From NCBI GenBank assembly GCA_016717705.1, contig JADKFD010000100.1, forward strand, positions 1 through 64,000: a stretch of DNA of 64,000 bases, given 5' to 3'. The notes under the pieces are model-generated. The model worked only from the letters and a program-made list of their open reading frames with translations. It had not been told where the DNA came from and searched no databases. Of this stretch, positions 50,788 through 58,348 are shown piece by piece; positions within the stretch are counted from its first letter, which is position 1, and each line of letters opens with the position of its first letter. This DNA is from Rhodanobacteraceae bacterium. GTDB taxonomy: Bacteria; Pseudomonadota; Gammaproteobacteria; Xanthomonadales; SZUA-5. Made by a program: the position numbers and the translations under genes.

Positions 50788-51123
50788 ATGAAACGCCGGG
50801 CGCTGCAACCAGAGGTCACGGAGGTGTCGCCGCTGGACTTCCTCTGCGAGGGCCTGCTGACCCTGCGCAGTATCGACGAGATGCGCGCCTTTCTGCGCGA
50901 TCTGACGACGCCGGCCGAGCTCGAAGCCCTCACCGACCGTTGGCGCGTGGTGCCGTATCTGCTGCAGGAAGTCGCGTATCGCGAGATCCATGATCGTACC
51001 GCGGTCAGCGTGACGACGATCGGCCGCGTCGCGCGGTTCCTGGCCGGCGATCATGGCGGTTATGCGCTGGCTGCCGGACGTCTCAAGCGCAAGGGGCGCT
51101 GGCCGCAGGTGGAGCATCCTTAG
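50788..51123 (+). CDS. TrpR/YerC-family transcriptional regulator, likely histidine operon repressor
   Basis: 111 residues with the Trp-repressor helix-turn-helix layout: PLDFLCEGLLTLRSIDEMRAFLRDLTTPAELEAL (dimer helices) and HDRTAVSVTTIGRVARFLAGD (HTH reading ISxxTIxR). In Firmicutes and Xanthomonadales, TrpR-type proteins beside his genes are considered histidine regulators. Here the gene starts the his unit, and a matching palindrome lies over its own promoter, so autoregulation is likely. Ligand (histidine or histidinyl-tRNA) is inferred only. A 149-base gap with a long palindrome separates it from the hisG region, so the operon may have an internal stop or processing site. Confidence 0.78.
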   Translation: MKRRALQPEVTEVSPLDFLCEGLLTLRSIDEMRAFLRDLTTPAELEALTDRWRVVPYLLQEVAYREIHDRTAVSVTTIGRVARFLAGDHGGYALAAGRLKRKGRWPQVEHP

Positions 51124-51171
51124 CAGCGGATGGCCAGTGTGCCCACGGCTGGGTGCCGCGATGGAGGAGAG

Positions 51172-51251
51172 TCGATCGCGCGCAAGCGCGCTCCTACACT
51201 TCCTGCGCGGTTCCTCGGCGGAGTTGTAGGAGCGCGCTTGCGCGCGATCGA
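51172..51251. repeat. Perfect 27-base inverted repeat between the regulator and hisG
   Basis: Arms 51172-51198 and 51225-51251 match without error, with a 26-base loop. The family is the CGCGCAAGCGCGCTCCTACA REP seen at 41284-41369, 46642-46668 and 62753-62820. It has no T-run. In RNA it would form a very stable hairpin in front of hisG. Confidence 0.88.
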
Positions 51252-51272
51252 TTTGCCCGCAAATCCGGTCAG

Positions 51273-51326
51273 ATGCACCAACACCAACACCAACACCAAC
51301 ACCACTTCGAACTACGATTGCCCAAG
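51273..51326 (+). other. CACCAA tandem tract: His/Gln-rich codons in frame with hisG
   Basis: From ATG 51273, codons read MHQHQHQHQHHFELRLPK and then the hisG start at 51327 with no stop between. Four CACCAA hexamers are followed by CACCAC; six CAC His codons lie in the first eleven. It is either an extended N-terminus of HisG or a His-codon leader. No ribosome site is visible before 51273 or 51327. Confidence 0.7.
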
Positions 51327-52227
51327 ATGACCAAGCCCAGAGACCGTCTTCGTATCGCAGTGCAGAAATCAGGCCGGCTCTCGGAGTCGTCGCAGGATCT
51401 GCTGGCACGCTGCGGCCTCAAGTTCCGTCAGAGCCGCGACAAGCTGTTCTGCTTCGGCGAGAGCTTCCCGATCGATCTGTTGCTGGTGCGCGATGACGAT
51501 ATTCCCGGACTGATCGCCCAGGGCGTGTGCGAACTCGGCATCGTCGGCCGCAACGTCGCCAGCGAGCAGCGCATCGAAGCGGAAAGCCGCGGCGAGGCGG
51601 CCTTCGTCGAACTCCGCGAACTCGGCTTCGGTCGCTGCCGCCTGTCGATTGCGGTGCCTCAGGAAGACCGCTTTGAGGGCCCGCAGGATCTGGCCGGGCA
51701 GCGCATCGCCACCAGTTATCCGCACCTGTTGGGGGAATATCTGCGCCAGCATGGGGTGGCGGCCGATATCGTCGTGCTCAACGGCTCGGTCGAGATCGCG
51801 CCGCGCCTGGGTACGGCGGATGTGATCTGCGATCTGGTGCAGTCCGGCGGCACGCTGGTCGCCAACCAGTTGCGCGAAGTGGTATCGATCCTCGAAAGCG
51901 AGGCGGTGCTGATCGGCGCGCGCCAGGACTTCGCCGACGAGCGCGCCGAATTGCGCGATCTGCTGCTGCGGCGCATCGATGGCGTCATCCGCGTGCGCGA
52001 ATCCAAACTGGTGCTGTTCCAGGTCGATCAGTGCGCGCCTGGACGACGTGATGGCGGTGATGCCCAAGGGCGATCCGGCCGCGGTGCTGCGCCTGGTGAC
52101 GCCGGCGGATACGCTGTCGGTGCAGGCGGTGTGCCACGAGGCGATCACCTGGCAACATCTGGAAGACCTCAAACGGGCTGGCGCCGCCCACTTGCTGGTG
52201 GTGCCGGTGGAGAAAATGCTGGCATGA
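51327..52227 (+). CDS. hisG: ATP phosphoribosyltransferase (long form), one frameshift
   Basis: About 299 residues if one extra A near 52029 is removed; the long HisG form that carries its own regulatory domain. It catalyses the committed step, PRPP plus ATP, and is histidine-inhibited. N-terminal RLRIAVQKSGRLSESSQDLL, DLLLVRDDDIPGLIAQGVCELGIVG and GTADVICDLVQSGGTLVANQL (PRPP loop) are typical. After the indel, the ACT-like regulatory domain continues VMAVMPKGDPAAVLRL and ends HLLVVPVEKMLA. An essential step with one indel argues for a sequencing error. The stop overlaps the hisD start (ATGA). Alternative start 51273 adds an 18-residue His/Gln tail. Confidence 0.9.
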
Positions 52228-53564
52228 ACACAACGCCCGAATTTTCCGCCTTGCGCCGCTTCGACTGGTCGCAGGCCTCCGCAGCCGAGCGCAGCGAGGC
52301 CCTGTCGCGGCCGCTGAGCAGCAGCAGCGATGAATTGCTGGCCAAGGTGCAGCGCATCCTCGATCAGGTGCGCGCCGACGGCGATGGCGCCTTGCGCGCG
52401 CTGACGCGGCGTTTCGACCACTGCGAGCTGGCCGATTTTGCCGTCAGCGAAATCGAACTCGCAGCGGCTGCTGCCAGTCTGAGCGACGAGCTGAAGCAGG
52501 CGATCGACGACTCGCGGCGGCGCATCGAGCGCTTCCATCGCGAGACCCGGCCGCAGCCGATCGCGCTGTCGACCGCGCCCGGCGTGATGTGCGAGCGTCT
52601 GCCGCTGCCGATCGTGCGAGTCGGCTTGTACGTGCCCGCCGGCAGCGCGCCGTTGCCGTCGACGGCACTGATGCTGTGCATTCCGGCGCGCCTTGCCGGC
52701 TGTCGCGAGATCGTGCTGTGCACGCCGCCGCGTGCGGACGGCTCGGCCGATCCGGCGGTGCTGTATGCCGCGCAGGCCTGCGGCGTGACCCGCATCTACA
52801 AGCTCGGCGGCGTGCAGGCGATCGGCGCGATGGCCTATGGCTGCGACAGTTTCGCGCGCGTCGACAAGATCTACGGTCCCGGCAATGCCTATGTCACCGC
52901 CGCCAAGTGGCTGGTGTCGCATGAGCAGGGCGGCGTGGCGATCGACATGCCGGCGGGACCGTCCGAGGTGCTGGTGGTCGCCGACGCCATGGCCGAGCCG
53001 GAATTCGTCGCCGCCGATCTGCTGTCGCAGGCCGAGCACGGCCCGGACTCGCAGACGCTGCTGGTGACCGACACCGAAGATCTGGTCGGAACCGTCAACG
53101 AGGCGTTGGCGATGCTGCTGCGCGAACTGCCGCGTGCCGCGCAGGCCAGTCAGGCGTTGGCGCACAGTCGCGCCATCGTGGTCGACAATCTCGACCAGGC
53201 GATCGAGGTGTCGAATGCCTATGCGCCGGAACACCTGATTCTGAACGTCGCCGACCCGCGCCGCCTGCTGTTGTCGGTGGAGAACGCCGGCTCGGTGTTC
53301 CTCGGTCGCTACACGCCCGAATCGCTGGGCGACTACACCAGCGGCACCAACCATGTATTGCCCACCTACGGCCACGCGCGCACGCTGAGCGGCCTGTCGG
53401 TGCAGAGTTTCCAGAAACTGGTGACGGTGCAGGAGGCCAGCGCCGAAGGGCTGAAGGCGATTGGCCCGGCGGCGATGACGATGGCGCACGCCGAGGGGCT
53501 GCACGCCCACGCGCTTGCGGTGCAACTGCGTCTGCGTGCAATCGCCTCCGAGGGCCGGCCGTGA
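52224..53564 (+). CDS. hisD: Histidinol dehydrogenase
   Basis: 446 residues. It oxidises L-histidinol to histidine with two NAD+, the last pathway steps. The N-terminal helical part is family-like. FARVDKIYGPGNAYVTAAK holds the NAD region. QAEHGPDSQTLLVT has the zinc-linked Gln/His. SNAYAPEHLIL holds the catalytic Glu-His pair, and DYTSGTNHVLPTYGHARTLSGLSV is the conserved C-terminal zinc/histidinol block. The start overlaps hisG by ATGA, and the stop overlaps the hisC GTG start. Reading frame is clean over its whole length, unlike its flanking genes. Confidence 0.96.
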   Translation: MNTTPEFSALRRFDWSQASAAERSEALSRPLSSSSDELLAKVQRILDQVRADGDGALRALTRRFDHCELADFAVSEIELAAAAASLSDELKQAIDDSRRRIERFHRETRPQPIALSTAPGVMCERLPLPIVRVGLYVPAGSAPLPSTALMLCIPARLAGCREIVLCTPPRADGSADPAVLYAAQACGVTRIYKLGGVQAIGAMAYGCDSFARVDKIYGPGNAYVTAAKWLVSHEQGGVAIDMPAGPSEVLVVADAMAEPEFVAADLLSQAEHGPDSQTLLVTDTEDLVGTVNEALAMLLRELPRAAQASQALAHSRAIVVDNLDQAIEVSNAYAPEHLILNVADPRRLLLSVENAGSVFLGRYTPESLGDYTSGTNHVLPTYGHARTLSGLSVQSFQKLVTVQEASAEGLKAIGPAAMTMAHAEGLHAHALAVQLRLRAIASEGRP

Positions 53565-54685
53565 GCGTGCTCGAACTGGCGCGCCCGGAGTTGCTGGTGC
53601 TCAAGCCGTACAGCTCCGCGCGCATGGAGGCGGGCAAGGCCGCGGTCATGCTCAACGCCAACGAATCGCCCTACGCGCCGTTTGCGGGCGATGCGCTGGC
53701 GCTGAACCGCTACCCGGACCCGCAGCCGGCCGCGCTGCTGGATCAGTTGGGACGCGCCTATGGTGTCGACGCCGGGCAGATCTTCGTCGGTCGCGGCAGC
53801 GACGAGGCGATCGATCTGCTGGTGCGCGCCTTCTGCCGCGCCGGCCGCGATGCGGTGCTGATCTGCCCGCCGACCTTCGGCATGTACGCGGTCGCCGCCG
53901 GCGTTCAGGGCGCGGCGGTGGTTGCCGTGCCGCTGCAGGCCGAGCGCGACTTCGCACTGGATGTCGATGGGGTGCTGAACGCCGCGCGGGTCAATCCGGT
54001 CAAACTGGTGTTTGTCTGCACGCCAAACAATCCGACCGGCGGCAGCGTGCCGATCGACCAGATCACCGGTCTGGCCACCGCGCTGGCGGGTCGGGCACTG
54101 GTGGTGGTCGACGAGGCTTACGCCGAATTTGCCGACACGCCCTCGGTCACCTCGCTGCTCGACCAGCACCCGAATCTCGTCGTGCTGCGCACGCTGTCCA
54201 AGGCCTATGGTCTGGCCGGCGCGCGCCTGGGTGTGTTGATCGCCGCGCCCGAGATCATCGGCCTGATCCGCCGCATCATGGCGCCGTATCCGCTGCCGAC
54301 GCCGTGTCTGGCGGCGGCGCTGGCGGCCTTCTCCGATGCGGCCAGCGCGGCGCGCGTCGAGCATCTTGCGACCACGCGGTCCGAGCGCCGGCGGCTGGCG
54401 ACGGCTCTGCGTGCGCATCCCGCGGTGCGCCACGTATGGCCGAGCGATGCCAATTTCGTCGCGTTCCGCGTCGACGATGCCCACGCGACCTGGCGCCAGT
54501 TGCTCGATCGCGGCGTGATCGTCCGCGATGTCAGCCATTACCTCGGGCTGGCAAATTGCCTGCGCGTCAGCGCGGCGCCGGGGAAGGGGCTGGGCGGCGT
54601 GGGGGGAGGAGGGCCGGGGGCGGCGCAAGGCCACAGCAGCGCAAGACGCCGGCCGAGGCCACCGATGCGTTCCTTGCAGCCCTGA
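53561..54685 (+). CDS. hisC: Histidinol-phosphate aminotransferase, C-terminus abnormal
   Basis: 374 residues as written. Class I/II aminotransferase that converts imidazole-acetol phosphate to histidinol phosphate. Seen: MLNANESPYAP, GRGSDEAIDLLVRAF, VCTPNNPTGG, VVVDEAYAEF, the PLP lysine in LRTLSKAYGLAGARLGVLI, and RLATALRAHPAVRHVWPSDANF. From about residue 345 (54573) the sequence enters a G-rich stretch (GKGLGGVGGGGPGAAQGH) not seen in relatives. A family-like end (TPAEATDAFLAAL) follows in another frame near 54645-54685, so an insertion or several indels lie in between. GTG 53561 overlaps the hisD stop. Confidence 0.9.
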   Translation: MSVLELARPELLVLKPYSSARMEAGKAAVMLNANESPYAPFAGDALALNRYPDPQPAALLDQLGRAYGVDAGQIFVGRGSDEAIDLLVRAFCRAGRDAVLICPPTFGMYAVAAGVQGAAVVAVPLQAERDFALDVDGVLNAARVNPVKLVFVCTPNNPTGGSVPIDQITGLATALAGRALVVVDEAYAEFADTPSVTSLLDQHPNLVVLRTLSKAYGLAGARLGVLIAAPEIIGLIRRIMAPYPLPTPCLAAALAAFSDAASAARVEHLATTRSERRRLATALRAHPAVRHVWPSDANFVAFRVDDAHATWRQLLDRGVIVRDVSHYLGLANCLRVSAAPGKGLGGVGGGGPGAAQGHSSARRRPRPPMRSLQP

Positions 54686-54822
54686 TGTCTTTGAGGAAAA
54701 AATTCTGCGGACGTGTGGACGTCGCGTCCGTCGCTACGCGGCCAACGTACCCCGGGGTCGCGAGGCGCACCGGGCTCATCGCAACCAACCCACAACCACA
54801 CCAACACCGACAACCGAAATCA

Positions 54823-55884
54823 ATGCGCAAAATCCTCTTCATCGACCGCGACGGCACGCTGATCGAAGAACCTGCCGACGAGCAGATCGATTCCTTCGAA
54901 AAGCTGCGCCTGCTGCCGGACATGATCGTGCCGCTCAAGCGGCTGGCGGACGCCGGCTATGAGCTGGTGATGGTGTCCAACCAGGATGGGCTGGGCACCG
55001 CGAGTTTCCCGGAAGACACCTTCTGGCCGGCGCACAATCTATTGCTGCACATCCTGCAGTCGCAGGGCATCCACTTTTCCGCGACCCGCATCGACCGCCA
55101 CTTCCCGCAGCAGCCCAACGACACGCGCAAGCCCAAGGTCGGACTGATGCTGGATTACCTGGCCGATCCTGGCTGGGACCGCTCGCGCAGCGCGGTGATC
55201 GGCGATCGCGACACCGATCTGCAGTTTGCCGTCAACCTCGGTGTGGCCGGTATCCGCTGCGGGCCCACCGGCCTGTCGTGGCCAGAGATCGCGCGGCAAT
55301 TGCTGGATGCGCCGCGGACGGCCCAGGTGGTCCGGGCCACCAAGGAAACCCGTATCGAGGTCAGCGTCGATCTGGATGCGGAGAGCGCGCCGGAGATCAG
55401 CACTGGCCTGGGCTTCTTCGATCACATGCTGGAGCAACTCGGCAAGCACGGCGGCTTCGGGCTCAAGCTCAAGTGTGTCGGCGATCTGCACATCGACGAG
55501 CATCACACGGTCGAAGATTCTGCGCTGGCGCTGGGTCAGGCACTGCGCCAGGCGCTGGGCGACAAGCGCGGCATCGGGCGCTATGGCTTCACGCTGCCGA
55601 TGGACGAGACCCTGGCGCAGGCCGCGCTGGACCTGTCCGGACGCGCCTGGCTGGAGTTCGACGGGAGCTTTCCGCGCGAACGTGTTGGCGAACTGCCAAC
55701 CGAGCTGGTCGCGCACTTCTTCCGCTCGCTGTGCGACACGCTCGGTGCCAACCTGCACCTGACGGTACGTGGCGACAACGCGCACCACATGGTCGAGGCC
55801 TGCTTCAAGGTGGTTGCCCGGACCTTCCGGCAGGCATTCAAGCGCGAAGGCGATACCCTGCCCAGCACCAAGGGGGTGTTGTGA
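54823..55884 (+). CDS. hisB: Bifunctional histidinol-phosphatase / imidazoleglycerol-phosphate dehydratase
   Basis: 353 residues, close to E. coli HisB. The N-terminal HAD phosphatase has ILFIDRDGTLIEEP (DxD nucleophile), VMVSNQDGLGT and VIGDRDTDLQFA. The zinc-loop cysteines of E. coli HisB are replaced (IDRHFPQQPNDTRKPK), as I recall also from xanthomonads. The C-terminal dehydratase has FFDHMLEQLGKHGGFGLKL, DLHIDEHHTVEDSALALGQAL and NAHHMVEACFKVVARTFRQA with the metal His/Glu set. ATG 54823 has no clear ribosome site. It is preceded by an A/C-rich stretch rather than the usual gene overlap. The stop overlaps hisH (GTGA). Confidence 0.95.
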   Translation: MRKILFIDRDGTLIEEPADEQIDSFEKLRLLPDMIVPLKRLADAGYELVMVSNQDGLGTASFPEDTFWPAHNLLLHILQSQGIHFSATRIDRHFPQQPNDTRKPKVGLMLDYLADPGWDRSRSAVIGDRDTDLQFAVNLGVAGIRCGPTGLSWPEIARQLLDAPRTAQVVRATKETRIEVSVDLDAESAPEISTGLGFFDHMLEQLGKHGGFGLKLKCVGDLHIDEHHTVEDSALALGQALRQALGDKRGIGRYGFTLPMDETLAQAALDLSGRAWLEFDGSFPRERVGELPTELVAHFFRSLCDTLGANLHLTVRGDNAHHMVEACFKVVARTFRQAFKREGDTLPSTKGVL

Positions 55885-56660
55885 GCGCAGTCGTCGTCGT
55901 CGATTCCGGCGTCGCCAACATCGGCTCGGTGGTCGCCGCTCTCGAGCGTGCGCAGGCGCAGGTCAGCGTCAGCCGCGACTGGGAAGTCATCCGCCGCGCT
56001 CCGCGCGTGCTGCTGCCCGGCGTCGGCGCGGCGGCGGCGGCGATGCGCGAGCTCGATCGGCTCGGGTTGAGCGAGCGACTGCCGACACTCACGCAGCCGG
56101 TGCTGGGCGTGTGTCTGGGGATGCAGTTGCTGTTTGAGGGGTCGGAGGAGGGGGCAGAGCATCGGGACCCGGGGCCCGGGACCCGGGACCCGGCAACGGC
56201 CGCGAGCCGCGACCTTCCGCCGGCTGGCGGTCATCAGGAATCCGCCGCAGAGAATTCGGATACGGGCTGTGCCTGCTCTTCCGGGTCCCGGGTCCCGGGT
56301 CCCGGGTCCCGGCTGCACGATGCCGTGCCTTGCCTCGGGATCCTCCCCGGCACGGTCCGCCGCTTGCCCGAATCCCCCGGTGTGCGCATCCCGCACATGG
56401 GCTGGAACGCCCTGCTGCCGCGCCGCGTGCATCCGCTGGTCGAGGGCCTGAGCGAGCGCGACTACGCTTATTTCGTGCACAGTTTTGCCGTGGCCGAGAG
56501 CGAGCTGACCCTGATGGCCTGCCAGCATGGCGGCACGTTCTCGGCGATCGTCGCGCGCAGCAATTTCATGGGTGCGCAGTTCCATCCGGAGCGCTCGGCG
56601 GCGGTCGGCGCGCGCCTGCTGCGCAATTTCCTGACACTCGAAGCCGAGGCACTACGCTGA
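55881..56660 (+). CDS. hisH: Imidazole glycerol phosphate synthase, glutaminase subunit, with in-frame insertion
   Basis: 259 residues against about 200 in relatives. The class I glutaminase domain starts VVVVDSGVANIGSVVAALERA, has the nucleophile in VLGVCLGMQLLFEGSEEG, and the His-Glu pair in MGAQFHPERSAAVGARLLRN. Between EGSEEG and CLGILPGTVRRLPES lies an added 50-60 residue stretch with GPGTRDP- and SRVPGPGSR-type sequence. It is encoded by a palindromic GGGTCCCGGG repeat pair (56164-56312). The frame is kept, so a longer protein may be made, with the extra loop beside the glutaminase core. GTG 55881 overlaps hisB, and the stop overlaps hisA (TGATG). Works with HisF. Confidence 0.93.
   Translation: MSAVVVVDSGVANIGSVVAALERAQAQVSVSRDWEVIRRAPRVLLPGVGAAAAAMRELDRLGLSERLPTLTQPVLGVCLGMQLLFEGSEEGAEHRDPGPGTRDPATAASRDLPPAGGHQESAAENSDTGCACSSGSRVPGPGSRLHDAVPCLGILPGTVRRLPESPGVRIPHMGWNALLPRRVHPLVEGLSERDYAYFVHSFAVAESELTLMACQHGGTFSAIVARSNFMGAQFHPERSAAVGARLLRNFLTLEAEALR
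56164..56312. repeat. Palindromic GGGACCCGGG repeat pair inside hisH
   Basis: Tandem GGGACCCGG-type units at 56164-56193 are inverted as CGGGTCCCGGG units at 56281-56312, separated by about 87 bases. The arms are self-complementary as well. The surrounding hisH frame is intact, so the insertion length is a multiple of three. Confidence 0.85.
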
Positions 56661-57541
56661 TGTTGGTTTATCCCGCAATCGATCTGCGCGGCGGGCGGGT
56701 GGTCCGCCTGCAAAAGGGCGACTACGACCTCGAGCAGCGCTACCAATTCGATCCGCTGGCGCTGGCGCAGTCCTATGCCGACGCCGGTGCCAGCTGGCTG
56801 CACGTCGTTGATCTGGATGGTGCGCGCTCCGGCGACAGCGCCAACCTCGCGGCGATCGAAGCGATCGCCAACAAGGTCTCGATGCAGGTGCAGGCCGGTG
56901 GCGGCGTGCGCAGCGAGGATGACTTCAAGCGCTTCGTCGACGCCGGTGTGTCGCGCGTGGTGGTCGGCAGTCTGGCGGTGCGCGAGCCGCAGGTGGTCGA
57001 CGCTTTGCACTGGCGCTATGGCGCCGACAGTCTGACGCTGGCGCTGGATGCGCGAGCGGATGAAAGCGGGGTGTTTCGCGTGGCTACCGCGGGCTGGCGC
57101 ACGCTGGAAAGCGCCACGCTGATGGACTTGCTTGGCAGCTTCATCGGCAAGGGCTTTGGGCATTTTCTGGTCACCGACATCGACCGCGACGGCATGCTCG
57201 GCGGGCCGAATGTCGAGTTGTATCGGGCGCTGCGCGTGTTGGCCCCGAAGGCGGCGATCCTGGCCTCGGGCGGCGTTCAGGGCCTCGCCGACCTGACAGC
57301 GCTGCGCGAGGTGGGCGTGGCCGGCGTGGTGATCGGCAAGGCGCTGCTCGACGGCCGGTTCACGCTGCGGGGGCGCTTGGGGGGCCCGGCACGAAAAAAA
57401 CAAAGAAAGCCCGGGGGGGGGGGGCGGGGGGGGGGGGGCCCCTCCCGCCGCCAACGGCCAATAATCCCCCCCGGCGCGGGCGCGGCGCCCATCGCCGGGC
57501 GCCCGGCCCCCCCCCCCGCCGCCTTTACAGGCCACTCATGA
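56660..57541 (+). CDS. hisA: ProFAR isomerase, C-terminus abnormal
   Basis: 293 residues as written against about 245 in relatives. The TIM barrel has YPAIDLRGGRVVRLQKGDY (Asp 8), LHVVDLDGARSGDSAN, VSRVVVGSLAVREPQ, FLVTDIDRDGMLGGPN (second catalytic Asp), and ASGGVQGLADLTALREVG, then VVIGKALLDGRFTLR. After about residue 237 (57370) the sequence becomes G/C homopolymer-rich and encodes an unrelated Gly/Pro/Arg tail up to a stop that overlaps hisF (ATGA). The core is complete, so activity may persist. The tail is probably a sequencing or assembly artefact. The start overlaps hisH. Confidence 0.92.
   Translation: MLVYPAIDLRGGRVVRLQKGDYDLEQRYQFDPLALAQSYADAGASWLHVVDLDGARSGDSANLAAIEAIANKVSMQVQAGGGVRSEDDFKRFVDAGVSRVVVGSLAVREPQVVDALHWRYGADSLTLALDARADESGVFRVATAGWRTLESATLMDLLGSFIGKGFGHFLVTDIDRDGMLGGPNVELYRALRVLAPKAAILASGGVQGLADLTALREVGVAGVVIGKALLDGRFTLRGRLGGPARKKQRKPGGGGRGGGGPSRRQRPIIPPGAGAAPIAGRPAPPPAAFTGHS
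57370..57530. other. G/C homopolymer-rich anomalous tract
   Basis: Runs of 12 G (57413-57424), 13 G (57426-57438) and 11 C (57507-57517) and an A7 run lie between the hisA core and the hisF start. The composition differs sharply from the flanking coding sequence. Confidence 0.85.
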
Positions 57542-58311
57542 TCGCGCGCCGAATCATCCCGTGTCTCGACGTACGCGACGGCCAGGTGGTCAAGGGCGTG
57601 CAGTTCCGCGACATCAAGGTCATCGGCGAAATCCTCGATCTGGCGCTGCGCTACCGCGACGCGGGTGCCGACGAACTGGTGTTCTACGACATCACCGCCA
57701 GTCCGCAGGGGCGCAGCGTGGACCGCGAGTGGGTACAGCGCGTGGCCCGGGCGATCGACATCCCGTTCTGCGTGGCCGGAGGTATCCGCAGCGTGGCCGA
57801 CGCACGCGCGGTGCTGTATGCCGGCGCCGACAAGATATCGGTGAATTCGCCGGCGCTGGAAAATCCCGGCCTGATCGATGCATTGTCGACCGAATTCGGC
57901 GCCCAGTGCATCGTCGTCGGTATCGACAGCCGGCAGTTCGACGGCGAATACCACGTCAATCAATATTCCGGGGACCCGGAGAAAGCGCGCGAACTGGCAC
58001 GGCGCACACTCGACTGGGTGGTCGAAGCGCAGGCGCGCGGTGCCGGCGAAATCGTCCTCAACTGCATGAATGTCGACGGCGTACGCCAGGGGTTCGACAT
58101 CGCGCAACTGAAGGCGGTACGTGCGATCTGCCGGGTGCCGCTGATCGCCTCTGGCGGGGCCGGCGCGGTGGCGCATTTCATCGATGTGTTCGAGCAAGCC
58201 GACGTCGATGGCGCGCTGGCGGCGAGCGTGTTCCATTCGGGCGAGATTGCCATCCCGCAGCTGAAGGCAGATTTGCGCGCCGCCGGAATCGAGGTTCGAA
58301 TCGAGGCGTAG
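57538..58311 (+). CDS. hisF: Imidazole glycerol phosphate synthase, cyclase subunit
   Basis: 257 residues, clean frame, family length. The barrel has RIIPCLDVRDGQVVKGVQF (catalytic Asp 11), DELVFYDITAS, CVAGGIRSVADARAVLYAGADKIS, EIVLNCMNVDGVRQGFD (second Asp) and LIASGGAGAVAHFIDVF. It takes ammonia from HisH and forms imidazole glycerol phosphate and AICAR. ATG 57538 overlaps the hisA stop. The intact family sequence right after the anomalous tract shows that the operon order is preserved. Confidence 0.96.
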   Translation: MIARRIIPCLDVRDGQVVKGVQFRDIKVIGEILDLALRYRDAGADELVFYDITASPQGRSVDREWVQRVARAIDIPFCVAGGIRSVADARAVLYAGADKISVNSPALENPGLIDALSTEFGAQCIVVGIDSRQFDGEYHVNQYSGDPEKARELARRTLDWVVEAQARGAGEIVLNCMNVDGVRQGFDIAQLKAVRAICRVPLIASGGAGAVAHFIDVFEQADVDGALAASVFHSGEIAIPQLKADLRAAGIEVRIEA

Positions 58312-58348
58312 GTCAAAGCAACAGGCAGATTCAAGGAGCACGGACCCC

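Noticed and set aside
51273..51326. Classical hisL-type attenuator leader peptide
   Set aside because: The His codons are in frame with hisG without an intervening stop, and no terminator/antiterminator with a T-run lies between them and the gene.
51153..53564. A single long hisG-hisD fusion ORF
   Set aside because: The open frame arises from one extra base in hisG. The restored HisG C-terminus ends at 52227, overlapping the hisD ATG.
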